Shown in pieces: positions 8,263 through 16,558 of a DNA stretch of 64,000 nucleotides. The DNA lies in assembly GCA_050303815.1 (NCBI GenBank), contig JBNLCM010000126.1, forward strand, positions 1 through 64,000, written 5' to 3'. Within the stretch, counting starts at the first letter, position 1. The number at the start of each line of letters is the position of its first letter. This DNA is from Cognatazoarcus sp050303815 (GTDB lineage Bacteria > Pseudomonadota > Gammaproteobacteria > Burkholderiales > Rhodocyclaceae). A model generated the notes under the pieces. It did not search any database. It was not told the DNA's origin and was given only the letters and a program-made list of their open reading frames with translations. The position numbers and the translations under genes are program-made.

Positions 8263-9509
8263 GGGAATTGCTCAGTTTCGAGCAGGCGCCGCCTTTCGAA
8301 GTCCCGCTGCGCTTCCTGCTCTCGGCGATCCCGTTCGGCATCGCAGCCGGTGTGCTGCTGACGTTCTCGGGCAACGGACTGGCGAGCCGCTGGTCGGCCG
8401 CCAGTCTGGCCCTGACCCATCTGCTGACTGTCGGCTTCATGCTGCAGGCGATGCTCGGCGCGATGCTGCAACTGACGCCGGTCGCAATTGGCGCCACCGT
8501 CGCCAGCTCCCGACGGCTCGCCCAATGGACCCATCCGCTGGTGCTGATCGGCGCCGCCGCCCTGCCGGCAGGTTTCCTCAGCGGCAACCGGATCTGCTTC
8601 CTGCTCGCTGCGCTGGCGCTGGCGCTGGCGCTGCTGATTTTTTTCGTGGCGATCATGGTCGCTCTGTGGCGTGCACCGGCGCGCACCCCATCGCAACGCG
8701 CGATGCAGTTTGCGCTGCTCGGCCTCGCAGTCACGGCGGCCCTGGGCGTGGCCCTGGCCCTGGCGCGTGCCGGCCATGCCCCGCCCGGCGTGATGCTCAC
8801 GACGGCCGGCCACCTCAGGGCCGGCTGGCTCGGCTGGGGACTGATGCTGGTCTGCGCGGCAAGCTTCCTCGTCGTGCCGATGTTCCAGATGACGCCCAAG
8901 TACCCCGACGCCTTCCAGCGATGGTTCCCAGCCCTGCTACTGCTGGCGGTAGCGCTCTCGATCGGCGGCGTCAACGCCCGGCTCACCGACGCCGTGCTGG
9001 CGCTGCTGGCGATCGGCTATGCCACGACCACGCTGCGCCTGCAGCACAAGCGCAAACGCCCCCGCACCGACAGCAGTTTCGCCTTCTGGCGTACGGCCCT
9101 GCTGTGCGTGCTCGCGGCCGGCGTGCTCGCGCTACTGCAGCCGCTGCTGCCTCCGTGGCCGGAGCTGGAGGTCGCAATCGGCATCCTGGTTCTGCTCGGC
9201 GGCTTCGTCTCGGTCCTGTGCGCGATGATGTACAAGATCGTCCCGTTCCTGGTCTGGCTGCATCTGAACAACTCGGGCGCCGAAGCGCTGCTGATGCACC
9301 AGGTCATCGACGAGCGCCGCATGCGCCTGCACCTGCGCCTGCACCTGGCGGCACTGCTGGTCGCGCTGCCCGCGCCGTGGCTGAACTGGCTGGCGGTACC
9401 GGCAGGCCTGCTGCTGATCGGCGCCCACCTGTCGCAGGCGGCGAACATGGCCGGCGGCCTCGGACGCTACCGGCAACGCAGGCGGGACGCCGCATGCCAA
9501 GGCCGCTAG
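8259..9509 (+). CDS. Polytopic membrane protein of the hemerythrin/DUF2249 operon (NnrS-like architecture)
   Basis: 416-residue protein with about 11-12 hydrophobic helices and a GTG start overlapping the DUF2249 stop (GTGA). Conserved-looking histidines lie in helices: SLALTHLLTVGF (about 48-59), LTTAGHLRAGW (180-190) and VPFLVWLHLNN (326-336). This recalls membrane heme proteins such as NnrS, but I do not recognise a specific family signature. Context (hemerythrin, DUF2249, convergent Dnr-like regulator) points to NO or low-oxygen physiology. Function remains unassigned. Confidence 0.7.
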   Translation: MRELLSFEQAPPFEVPLRFLLSAIPFGIAAGVLLTFSGNGLASRWSAASLALTHLLTVGFMLQAMLGAMLQLTPVAIGATVASSRRLAQWTHPLVLIGAAALPAGFLSGNRICFLLAALALALALLIFFVAIMVALWRAPARTPSQRAMQFALLGLAVTAALGVALALARAGHAPPGVMLTTAGHLRAGWLGWGLMLVCAASFLVVPMFQMTPKYPDAFQRWFPALLLLAVALSIGGVNARLTDAVLALLAIGYATTTLRLQHKRKRPRTDSSFAFWRTALLCVLAAGVLALLQPLLPPWPELEVAIGILVLLGGFVSVLCAMMYKIVPFLVWLHLNNSGAEALLMHQVIDERRMRLHLRLHLAALLVALPAPWLNWLAVPAGLLLIGAHLSQAANMAGGLGRYRQRRRDAACQGR

Positions 9510-9532
9510 CGGGCGGCCTGCGGCACGCCGGG

Positions 9533-10219
9533 TCAGGGCGTGGCGAGGCCGCGGATATCGAGGATCGTAATCTCCCGTCCCGACACGCTGATCAGCTTCT
9601 GCTCGCTCAACACGTGAAGCGTGCGCGAAAAGGTCTCGGGCGTCAGGTTGAGCCGCGACGCGATGACCTGCTTGCTGGCCGGCAGCCTGACCACCGGGTT
9701 GCCGGACCCACAGGGCGGGCTGCCGGCCTCCTTGATCAGGTAGCCCGTCACCCGCTGGGTGGCCGTACGCATGCTGTACGACTCCACGTCGCGCACCAGC
9801 GTGTGCAGCCTGATCGCCATGCCGGCCAGCACGGCCCGGGCAAAGCTGGGGTCGTCCGCCAGCAGGCCGAAGACCGCCGTCTGGCTGATCTGCAGCACCT
9901 CGGAGGCGACCAGCGCCTGCGCGAATACCGGATACGGGCGATCGAGGAACATCACCGCCTCACCGAAACTGTTGCCGGCCCCAATGATCTCGACGACCTT
10001 CTCGCCTCCGTCGCGCGAGGACAACGCGAGCTTCACCTGCCCCGCGATGACGTGGTAGAAGCCATGGGGCGGATCGCCCCGCTGGAACAACATCTCGCCT
10101 TTCGCGATCACACGGTGCCGGCACTGACCGGCGAGCCGTTCGATCTGCTCGGGACTCAGCTCCGAAAACATGCTGATCCGCGGCAACAGCAACTTCAGCT
10201 CGAGGGGCTTGCTCGTCAT
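9533..10219 (-). CDS. Crp/Fnr-family regulator, Dnr/NnrR-like
   Basis: 228-residue transcription factor with a cNMP-binding-like beta-roll (GEMLFQRGDPPHGFYHVI, GAGNSFGEAVMF) and a C-terminal winged helix. The recognition helix (LTPETFSRTLHVL) keeps the Glu, Ser and Arg that read TTGAT half-sites. The N-terminal cysteines of an FNR iron-sulfur cluster are absent, so NO or heme sensing as in Dnr/NnrR is more likely than oxygen sensing; that is inference. The start at 10219 (MTSKPLE) has a GGAA ribosome site; a longer start at 10249 is possible. It converges on the hemerythrin operon. Confidence 0.85.
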   Translation of the reverse strand: MTSKPLELKLLLPRISMFSELSPEQIERLAGQCRHRVIAKGEMLFQRGDPPHGFYHVIAGQVKLALSSRDGGEKVVEIIGAGNSFGEAVMFLDRPYPVFAQALVASEVLQISQTAVFGLLADDPSFARAVLAGMAIRLHTLVRDVESYSMRTATQRVTGYLIKEAGSPPCGSGNPVVRLPASKQVIASRLNLTPETFSRTLHVLSEQKLISVSGREITILDIRGLATP

Positions 10220-10305
10220 CGATCGTTCCGTTCTGTGGTCGAAACGCATGACGGCTTGATCGGGGCCGGCGCGCATTTCGTCTCATTCGAGGCACATTCT
10301 CCCGC

Positions 10306-10701
10306 ATGGACTACTCGAGTCTCAAGTCGATACATATCGCCTGCGTGATCCTGAGCGGCGCAGGCTTCCTGCTGAGGGCCGCGATTTCGCTGCACAGTCC
10401 GTCGCACCCGCTGTTGCGCGGGCGCGCCAGGATCGTGCCGCACTTGGTGGATAGCGCTCTGCTGGCGAGCGCGCTGGCGATGGCATGGTCGCTCGGGCTA
10501 CAGGTCTTGTCGCTGCCCTGGCTGCAGACCAAGCTGGTGCTGCTGCCATGCTACGTGGTGCTGGGCAGCCGGGCGCTGTCGCCGCGGCGCGGACCGACCG
10601 ACCGGCGCGTCAGCCTGCTGCTGGCGGTGGCGACGTTTGCCGGCATCGTTGCGAGCGCCGTCACGAAGCATCCGCTCGGCCTGGGCGTCGAGTTTTCTTA
10701 A
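10306..10701 (+). CDS. SirB2-family membrane protein
   Basis: 131-residue protein with four predicted helices, matching the SirB2 family: KSIHIACVILSGAGFLLR near the N-terminus, PHLVDSALLASALAMAW in the middle and TKHPLGL near the end. The family (old name invasion gene expression up-regulator) has no settled function. It is divergent from the Crp/Fnr gene across an 87-bp spacer, so the two may share regulatory DNA. Confidence 0.75.
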   Translation: MDYSSLKSIHIACVILSGAGFLLRAAISLHSPSHPLLRGRARIVPHLVDSALLASALAMAWSLGLQVLSLPWLQTKLVLLPCYVVLGSRALSPRRGPTDRRVSLLLAVATFAGIVASAVTKHPLGLGVEFS

Positions 10702-10796
10702 GAAAAGTGTGGCATATGACTCAGCGGCGGCCACATTAATGGAAAAATTTCCCACGCTTACATACACTATACGGTATCTCATGCTGGACGCGCCGA

Positions 10797-11630
10797 ATGC
10801 AGCTTGCCCCACCTCCATCGCTGATTCTCGCGCTGAAAAGGGTGATGCGGCCCATGGTCAGGCTGATGCTCAGAAAGGGCATCACCTACACCTACTTCGC
10901 CGACTTGCTGAAGGGCATCTTCGTCGAAATTGCCGACGCAGAATTCAAGATCGACAACAAACCGCAGTCCGATAGCCGTATCAGCCTGCTGACCGGCGTG
11001 CATCGCAAGGACGTCAGGCGTTTGCGCAGCGAGGCCCGCGACAGCGGCAGCGATCTTCCACCGGCGATCTCGCTCGGCGCCCAGCTCGTCAGCACCTGGA
11101 TGAGTCAGGCGCCGTTCTGCCTCCCCGACGGCAGCCCGGTGCCGCTGGCGCGGCTGGCCAGCGCCGGCGGCGACCTGTCGTTCGACAGCCTAGTCGCCTG
11201 CGTCAGCAAGGATATCCGGGCACGTGTCGTGCTAGACGAGTGGCTACGCATTGGCGTAGCCGAACTCGACGACGACGACCGCGTGCATCTCCGTGTCAAT
11301 GCCTTCGTGCCGAGAAGCGGTTTCGACGAAAAGGCGGCCTATTTCGCGCACAACGTCCATGACCACGCCTGTGCGGCCGTGCACAACCTGACCAGCGACG
11401 GACCCGCGTTCTTCGAACGCAGCGTCCACTACGATGCCTTGTCGCCCGCCAGTGTCGTGCAGTTGCGCGAGCAGACCTCGCACAAGGGAATGGACCTGCT
11501 GCTGGCACTGAACCAGCAGGCGGCGGATTTCGAGCGCAAGGACGCGGGCAGCGAGGAAGACATGCAACGTATCACCGTCGGCCTGTTCTTCTATACCGAA
11601 AGAGCCGAAAAACAGGACGAAACGCAGTGA
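10797..11630 (+). CDS. DUF6502-type protein of unknown function
   Basis: 277-residue soluble protein. The N-terminus contains VMRPMVRLMLRKGITYTYFADLLKG, which resembles a winged-helix-like start, followed by SLLTGVHRKDVRRL, an arrangement I associate with the DUF6502 family. No signal peptide, membrane span or metal motif is visible. It overlaps the next gene by 4 nt (GTGA), so this protein and the secreted repeat protein are made together. A regulator-like role is possible, because HRKDVRRLR looks like a helix-turn-helix end, but this is unproven. Confidence 0.6.
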   Translation: MQLAPPPSLILALKRVMRPMVRLMLRKGITYTYFADLLKGIFVEIADAEFKIDNKPQSDSRISLLTGVHRKDVRRLRSEARDSGSDLPPAISLGAQLVSTWMSQAPFCLPDGSPVPLARLASAGGDLSFDSLVACVSKDIRARVVLDEWLRIGVAELDDDDRVHLRVNAFVPRSGFDEKAAYFAHNVHDHACAAVHNLTSDGPAFFERSVHYDALSPASVVQLREQTSHKGMDLLLALNQQAADFERKDAGSEEDMQRITVGLFFYTERAEKQDETQ

Positions 11631-13558
11631 CGCCGATACTGTCCCGTCTGTTCCCCGTGCTGCTTGCGCTGCTGGCGGCGATCGCGCCGTCGACGCTGGT
11701 CGCCGCGCCGGCATGCGTGGACGAAGGCGGAATCGGCGGTACCGGGGCGCCGCTGCATGGCGGCGGGATAGGAGGAACGGGGGCACCGGCCCGTAGCGGC
11801 GGCCTTGGCGGCACCGGCACGCCGGCCAGTGGCATCGGTGGTACCGGCGCCCCGGCCAGCGGCATCGGTGGTACCGGCGCACCCCTCAGCGGCATCGGCG
11901 GCACCGGCGCCCCGGCGAGCGGGATCGGCGGCACCGGCGCGCCAGTCGCGGGCAGCGGCGTCGGCGGCACGGGAGCGCCCGCCGGAGGGCTCGGCGGCAC
12001 CGGAGCCCCTCTTGCCGGCGGCGGCGTCGGTGGCACCGGCGCGCCTGCCGGCGGTATAGGCGGCACCGGCATCGTCGGCACGATCACCGGATTTGCCTCG
12101 GTCTGCGTCAATGGCGTGGAGGTCCATTTCGAACCCGATACGCCGGTGGACATCAATGCCGCTCCGGCAACCATCGCCAACCTTGCGGTCGGACAAGTCG
12201 TCGCGATACGCGCCGGCACTTCGCCGCGTGGCTTCGAGGCCAGATCGATCTCGATCGTCGATGCGTTCGAAGGGCCGGTCACCGACGTCGGTCGCGGCAA
12301 CGAACTTCGCGTGATGGGCCAGGCGGTACGCATCGTCGCGGGCGAGCGGCCGGCGAACCTGCGCAGCGGCGACATGGTGCGGGTCGGCGGCTTGCGTGCG
12401 CCGAACGGCGAGTTGCAGGCGACCTATATCGCGGCGGCGCCGGGCCTGCGCGATGCCAGCGTGGCAGGACCGATCGACGCCCGTGGCAGCGTCGCCGGCG
12501 TGAAGGTGGCCGGTGCGATCGGGCAGCGCGGCGCGGCACTGGTGCGCGGCCGCTGGACCGGGGCGCAGTTGCGTCCGACGTCGGTCAGGCCCGATCCGGT
12601 ATTCAGTTCCCTGCAGCAGGTGGACCGCGCGATCATTGAAGGCATCGTCCTGCGACAGGCCCGCGAACGCATCGACATCGGCGGAATTCAGCTTCGGCTG
12701 CCGCCCGATACGCAGTTCCGCGGCGGTGTGGCGAGCGAACTGCGCGTCGGCGCGCGCGTCGTCGTTGCCGCGAGCCGCGCAGGTGCAGACCTGCGCGCCG
12801 ACAGCATCAGCTTCGTAAGGACTTTGGCGCGGGAGCAGAGCGACGACGGCCACGGCCGCCGGAACGAAGACAAGCACAATACGGCTGCGGTTAGCGCGGG
12901 CAGCGGACAGGCTGAGACCGAGAGCGGCGGCACGCGTACCGAGTCGCGCATCGAAAGCGACGACGATGGCGAGAGCACGCGCAGCGAATCCCGCGTTGAA
13001 GGCAACGATGGGTCGCGTATCGAATCCCGCATCGAAACCGAGGCCGGCGACGGCAGCACCGAGATCAAGCTCAGAAGCGAAGTCGGCGGCGGCAAGACCC
13101 GCATCGAGATCGAAAGCGAGTCGGGCGAGCGGGAACGCGAGAGGACCGAAGTCGAGCGGCGCAGTGCGGGCGGCGCGCGCGAATCGCGCGAGCGCTTCGA
13201 GTCGGAGCAGCGCGGCGATCGGACCGAGAGCCGCGAACGGATCGAGACCTTCGACGAATCCGGCCGCCGTGTCGAACGCGTCGAAACCCGCGTTCGTGAC
13301 GGCCAAAGCGAGACACGGCGAGACTCGCAAGGTCCCTCGAGGGAATTCGGCGACCGTGAGCGGATCGATCGTGTCGAGCGGATAGAGAGGATCGACGAGC
13401 CGGAACGGGTCGAGCGGATCGACAAGATCGAGGAGCCGGAACGGGTCGAGCGCGTAGAGAAGATCGAGGCACCCGAGAAGATCGAGGCACCCGAGCAGAT
13501 CGAAGCGCCCGAGAAGATCGAAGCACCCGAGAAGATCGACAACTCGGGCAAGGGTTGA
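11627..13558 (+). CDS. Secreted DUF5666-type protein with GGTGAP repeats and charged tail
   Basis: 643-residue protein with a GTG start coupled to the DUF6502-type gene. It has a signal peptide (about residues 1-27), eleven glycine-rich GGTG-type repeats (34-150), and a beta-rich middle of about 250 residues with repeated G-x-V-V-A/V-R patterns like DUF5666. The C-terminal tail of about 240 residues is almost entirely Glu, Arg, Ser, Ile and Asp, with ESR/ERVERI repeats ending in PEKIEAPEKI units. The tail is predicted to be disordered or helical and highly charged. The role is unknown; the architecture suggests a cell-envelope or matrix protein. Confidence 0.7.
   Translation: MTPILSRLFPVLLALLAAIAPSTLVAAPACVDEGGIGGTGAPLHGGGIGGTGAPARSGGLGGTGTPASGIGGTGAPASGIGGTGAPLSGIGGTGAPASGIGGTGAPVAGSGVGGTGAPAGGLGGTGAPLAGGGVGGTGAPAGGIGGTGIVGTITGFASVCVNGVEVHFEPDTPVDINAAPATIANLAVGQVVAIRAGTSPRGFEARSISIVDAFEGPVTDVGRGNELRVMGQAVRIVAGERPANLRSGDMVRVGGLRAPNGELQATYIAAAPGLRDASVAGPIDARGSVAGVKVAGAIGQRGAALVRGRWTGAQLRPTSVRPDPVFSSLQQVDRAIIEGIVLRQARERIDIGGIQLRLPPDTQFRGGVASELRVGARVVVAASRAGADLRADSISFVRTLAREQSDDGHGRRNEDKHNTAAVSAGSGQAETESGGTRTESRIESDDDGESTRSESRVEGNDGSRIESRIETEAGDGSTEIKLRSEVGGGKTRIEIESESGERERERTEVERRSAGGARESRERFESEQRGDRTESRERIETFDESGRRVERVETRVRDGQSETRRDSQGPSREFGDRERIDRVERIERIDEPERVERIDKIEEPERVERVEKIEAPEKIEAPEQIEAPEKIEAPEKIDNSGKG
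11726..12080 (+). repeat. In-frame tandem repeat encoding GGIGGTGAP units
   Basis: About eleven imperfect units of 30-36 bp with core GGCGGCACCGGCGCGCC/GGTGGTACCGGCGCC inside the 11627 gene. Units are in phase with the codons, so copy-number change would lengthen or shorten the glycine-rich segment without a frameshift. Confidence 0.85.
13360..13548 (+). repeat. In-frame repeats encoding ERVERI and PEKIEA units
   Basis: 3' end of the same gene. Short repeats of 15-21 bp (AAGATCGAGGCACCCGAG and variants; GAACGGGTCGAGCGGAT) encode alternating acidic and basic residues. The near-identical last copies indicate recent tandem expansion. Confidence 0.8.
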
Positions 13559-13603
13559 CCGGCCGGGCCGAACCGCTTCCCGGCGGTCCGTCGCGTGAGG
13601 GCG

Positions 13604-14620
13604 CTAATCCTTCAGCGGATGGAAAGCCTTGTTCACGTAAGCCACGATCGACGCGACCTCTTCGTCGGCCAGCACGTGCTTCCAGGCCGGCATCGACGTG
13701 TTCGGCAGGCCTTCCCTGATCGTGTTTGCCAGGCGGGAGCGGGTCATTTCGGCCATGAACCGTGGGTCCGTCAGGTTGCGCGGATGGGGTTCCATGAAGC
13801 TCCCGATCCAGTTCTTGCCGGTGCCGTCGGCCGCGTGGCAGAAAGCGCAGTTCTTCTGGAACAGGTGTTCGCCGGCCTTTTCCTGCTGAGTCAGATCGGC
13901 CAGTTGCGGCACTACGTCGTGCAGCAGGTAGGGGCTCGCGCTCGCCACCGCCTCCTCCTTCGTCGGAGGGCTTGCAGGCCCACCGGGCACGTGCTGGTTG
14001 CGCGGATACGACACCGGCCGACCTTCCCACACCACGCCGGCGTCGATGGTCCTGGCGTGATCATGGCAGGTGATGCAGGCGGTGAGGAATAGACGCTTGC
14101 CACGTCTTTGCTCCGCGGTCAGTTCGCTCCACGGCCTATCCAGCGGGATCTCGCCCCGCGCGAAAGGAAAGGCGAGGCGGTTCCGCTCGTGCTTGGGCCA
14201 ACCGTTCTCGACCGTGTGATAACGCGTATTGGTCGCCTTGTTCTGCATGAACTCGACGCGCACGAAATCGACCACGGTCGCGATTTCATCGTCCGTCAGA
14301 ATGCCCTTGAAGCCCTTCATCGCGGTACCCGGCCGGCCGTGGGTGACCGCATTGATCATCGATTCGCGCTTCAGCCCATCCGGCGGCAAGGCCACGAAGT
14401 CCCGTGGCGGCGGCGCCAGGAAGGTGGCCGCCAAAGTGTGCGCGTCACCGGAATAGCCGTGACAGAAGTAGCAACGGAAGTTGTAGATCGCGCGCCCGGC
14501 CTCGTGGCGTTCGCTCACGCCGCCCTGCCCGGCCGCCGGCGCCTCGGCCAACGCTGCCGTTGCCAGAAACATCGCGGGCAGTACCGCCAGTGCCCGCGAC
14601 GCGAATCCTGCCAGGCTCAC
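13604..14620 (-). CDS. Triheme class I cytochrome c, secreted
   Basis: 338-residue periplasmic protein with signal peptide (about 1-29) and three heme motifs, CYFCH, CITCH and CAFCH, each in its own cytochrome-c-like domain with PPPRDF or PHPRNL loops and a G-x-x-x-T-x-M/S-M-P ligand region. The GTG start at 14620 overlaps the stop of the upstream diheme gene (GTGA). A longer in-frame extension to 14884 would run antisense-like through that gene and is rejected. It forms a leftward operon with the diheme cytochrome. The partner enzyme is not visible. Confidence 0.85.
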   Translation of the reverse strand: MSLAGFASRALAVLPAMFLATAALAEAPAAGQGGVSERHEAGRAIYNFRCYFCHGYSGDAHTLAATFLAPPPRDFVALPPDGLKRESMINAVTHGRPGTAMKGFKGILTDDEIATVVDFVRVEFMQNKATNTRYHTVENGWPKHERNRLAFPFARGEIPLDRPWSELTAEQRRGKRLFLTACITCHDHARTIDAGVVWEGRPVSYPRNQHVPGGPASPPTKEEAVASASPYLLHDVVPQLADLTQQEKAGEHLFQKNCAFCHAADGTGKNWIGSFMEPHPRNLTDPRFMAEMTRSRLANTIREGLPNTSMPAWKHVLADEEVASIVAYVNKAFHPLKD

Positions 14621-15426
14621 TTTGTGCTGCTGGCCGTCTTGCCGTCCGGGCGAATGAACGCTTGAAAGACGAATTCGCCGACATCGGCAATCTGCTGCGA
14701 CGTCAGAACCTTCTCCCAGGCAGGCATCTCGGTGCCCAGGCTGCCTTTCGAGATGGCCTTGAAGAGCGTCGGCCGGTTGTAGACCAGTTTCGACCCCTCG
14801 AGCAGGAAATCCCTCGGCTTCGGATTGATGAAGTAGGCCCGCGGCCCCTTGCCGTCCCCCTTCTCGCCATGGCAGGTCGCGCAATTGCCCATGTAGAACG
14901 CCTTGCCGGCCACCGGATCGCCCTTCAGTCCGGACGGGAAAGGCAGTTCCATGTCGACGCTCGACGACGCCGCACCGGCAAGGTTGCCTCGGCCCGCATC
15001 CTTCTCGCGCCCGCCATGCGCGGACACGCCGGACAGGCCCTTCGGGTCGGCGACGAAGATGTGGCCCGACATGAATGTCGCACGCACGTAGTCGACGACC
15101 GCGGCGACCTCCTTTTCATTGAGCTGAGTCTTCCAGCCGACCATCGCGGTGCCCGGCTTGCCGTCCGCCACGATCTTGATCATGTAGTCCCGCGGCAACT
15201 CGCCCGCGGTGAAATCCCTTGGCGGCGGAATCAGGCTGCCCTTCGCACGGGAGTTTCCGTCACCGCGGTCACCGTGACAGACCGAGCAATAGTTGTGGTA
15301 CAGCAAGGCCGGATTGATGTCGGGCTTCGACTCGGCCGCATCGGCGTGCGCCTGTAATCCGACTGCAGCCAACACGGCCGCAGTCAGGCGAGAAAGGGTC
15401 CCCAGGGTTGATCTCGAAATACTCAC
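14617..15426 (-). CDS. Diheme class I cytochrome c, secreted
   Basis: 269-residue cytochrome with signal peptide (MSISRST..., cleavage near HADA) and two heme motifs, CSVCH and CATCH, in tandem domains related to those of the neighbouring triheme protein (shared PPPRDF/PKPRDF and GTAM/GTEM segments). The GTG start at 15426 is preceded by GGAGAG at good spacing. A candidate sigma54 promoter lies 32-47 bp upstream. Probably a periplasmic electron shuttle working with the conduit genes transcribed the opposite way. Confidence 0.85.
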   Translation of the reverse strand: MSISRSTLGTLSRLTAAVLAAVGLQAHADAAESKPDINPALLYHNYCSVCHGDRGDGNSRAKGSLIPPPRDFTAGELPRDYMIKIVADGKPGTAMVGWKTQLNEKEVAAVVDYVRATFMSGHIFVADPKGLSGVSAHGGREKDAGRGNLAGAASSSVDMELPFPSGLKGDPVAGKAFYMGNCATCHGEKGDGKGPRAYFINPKPRDFLLEGSKLVYNRPTLFKAISKGSLGTEMPAWEKVLTSQQIADVGEFVFQAFIRPDGKTASSTK

Positions 15427-15457
15427 GACAAGCTCTCCAATAAAGTCGGAACGCCAA

Positions 15458-15473
15458 TGCAAGAAGCGAACCG
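15458..15473 (-). promoter_or_regulatory. Candidate sigma54 promoter, leftward
   Basis: On the minus strand the sequence reads CGGTTCGCTTCTTGCA. The -12 part TTGCA is perfect and the GG to GC spacing is exactly 10 nt, but the -24 half is weaker (CGGTTC for TGGCAC). The start site would fall near 15446, about 20 nt before the GTG and just upstream of the GGAGAG ribosome site, which fits the cytochrome operon at 15426. Confidence 0.5.
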
Positions 15474-15494
15474 GGCCGGGCGACCGCGGTCTCG

Positions 15495-15510
15495 TGGCAT
15501 GTGGGTTGCT
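15495..15510 (+). promoter_or_regulatory. Candidate sigma54 promoter, rightward
   Basis: TGGCATGTGGGTTGCT matches the -24/-12 consensus TGGCAY-N5-TTGCW at all fixed positions, with GG and GC separated by 10 nt. A start near 15522 would leave a 270-nt leader before the tetraheme gene at 15792. That long leader is the main doubt. Confidence 0.6.
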
Positions 15511-15716
15511 TACCGGTCCTCTGGCGCTCCGCCCACACTGCAGGCGCAGCGGAGAATAGCGTCGAGTCGCCGTGCCCCGCAAATGGTCGCACCGCCCCCG
15601 CAGGCCGTGACGCGCGCCGCGCCGGCGCGGTCGCGCCATGGTCCGCGATTGCGGCCGAGCCGGCGCGGCGGATGAAGATCGCCATTGCGCGGCCGTAGAC
15701 AACCAGGACTGCAGTC

Positions 15717-15736
15717 GCTTCCCAACGATGGGAAGC
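15717..15736. promoter_or_regulatory. Perfect palindrome, possible activator or operator site
   Basis: GCTTCCCA-ACGA-TGGGAAGC has 8-bp arms with no mismatch. It lies in the 365-bp spacer between the divergent cytochrome operons, about 250 bp upstream of the leftward sigma54 candidate, a normal distance for an enhancer-type site. A leader hairpin for the rightward transcript is the alternative. Confidence 0.4.
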
Positions 15737-15791
15737 CGATTCCAGCAATTGAAACGAAGCACGTGGATCGAACCGAGAATTCGCCGCACAA

Positions 15792-16520
15792 ATGCACCTG
15801 ATCAACCAGATCGTCAGAATCGCCCTGACCTTGCTGATCGCCGGCGTCGTCCACAGTTGCCCGGCCCAGGATCTGCGCGGCACCAAGCATAATCTGTCTG
15901 GCCGACACGACTTGACGCAGGCAGAAGCCGGCCAGATCTGCGTCTTCTGCCACACGCCGACGTTCACCGGCGCAGGCATCGCCAGCAGCACGGCGCCCCA
16001 GTGGCAATCGAGCCTGTCGGCGGATTTTTCGTTCCGGATCTTCGACGACATCGGCCGCATGGGCACGGCAGGCAATACCGCCGTCGGTTCGCAATCGATC
16101 GCATGCCTTTCCTGCCACGATTCGGCGCAGGCCTTTTCGATTTCCCGGCTGTCGATCGACCATCCCTACGGCGTGCCGTATCGTGGTGCGGGCATCGAGG
16201 AGGTCCGGCAGCGTGCCAAGCAAGCCGCCAAAGCATCGGGCACGCCGATGCACGAAGCCACCCGGATCATCGCCAACGAGTTCCGCCCGGCCCAGCGCGC
16301 CTTGATCGACAATCGGCCGGTGTGGTGGACGTCCCGCACCGAGAGCGACCGCAGAGGCAGGCGCGACCTGCCTCTCTATGTGCGCCTTGATCTGGAAGAC
16401 GGAAGCGAGATACCGTTCATCGAGTGTGCCAGCTGCCACAATCCCCACTCCACCGAAGCGCTCTTCCTGCGGGCGTCGCCGGACAGCGGCATTCTCTGCC
16501 AGACCTGCCACATCAAGTGA
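15792..16520 (+). CDS. Tetraheme c3-like cytochrome (paired CXXCH type)
   Basis: 242-residue periplasmic cytochrome with signal peptide (about 1-25) and four heme motifs: CVFCH, CLSCH, CASCH and CQTCH. The patterns ICVFCHTP, CLSCHD and CASCHNPHS are those of doubled-CXXCH proteins, and the overall plan matches the 17.9-kb and 27.8-kb genes. It is the first rightward gene of the cytochrome island and is followed by an NHL lipoprotein gene 38 bp on. Role as a periplasmic electron carrier is inferred. Confidence 0.87.
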   Translation: MHLINQIVRIALTLLIAGVVHSCPAQDLRGTKHNLSGRHDLTQAEAGQICVFCHTPTFTGAGIASSTAPQWQSSLSADFSFRIFDDIGRMGTAGNTAVGSQSIACLSCHDSAQAFSISRLSIDHPYGVPYRGAGIEEVRQRAKQAAKASGTPMHEATRIIANEFRPAQRALIDNRPVWWTSRTESDRRGRRDLPLYVRLDLEDGSEIPFIECASCHNPHSTEALFLRASPDSGILCQTCHIK

Positions 16521-16558
16521 TCTGCGCCGTGCCGCGCTCAACCCAGCCGAACCAGAAT

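Noticed and set aside
10250..10266. FNR-like half-site (CTTGATCGGGGCC) between the regulator and SirB-like genes
   Set aside because: Only one half-site is present; the second half does not match ATCAA.
10706..10736. Inverted repeat TGTGGC...GCCACA after the SirB-like gene as a terminator
   Set aside because: The stem is only 6 bp with a long loop and no T-run.
11726..12080. CRISPR-like repeated DNA
   Set aside because: Units are in-frame glycine codons within a secreted protein with no unique spacers, and no cas genes are present.
11591..13330. 579-codon minus-strand frame over the DUF5666-type gene
   Set aside because: The plus frame has a signal peptide, start overlap with the preceding gene and phased repeats; the minus frame is antisense to these.
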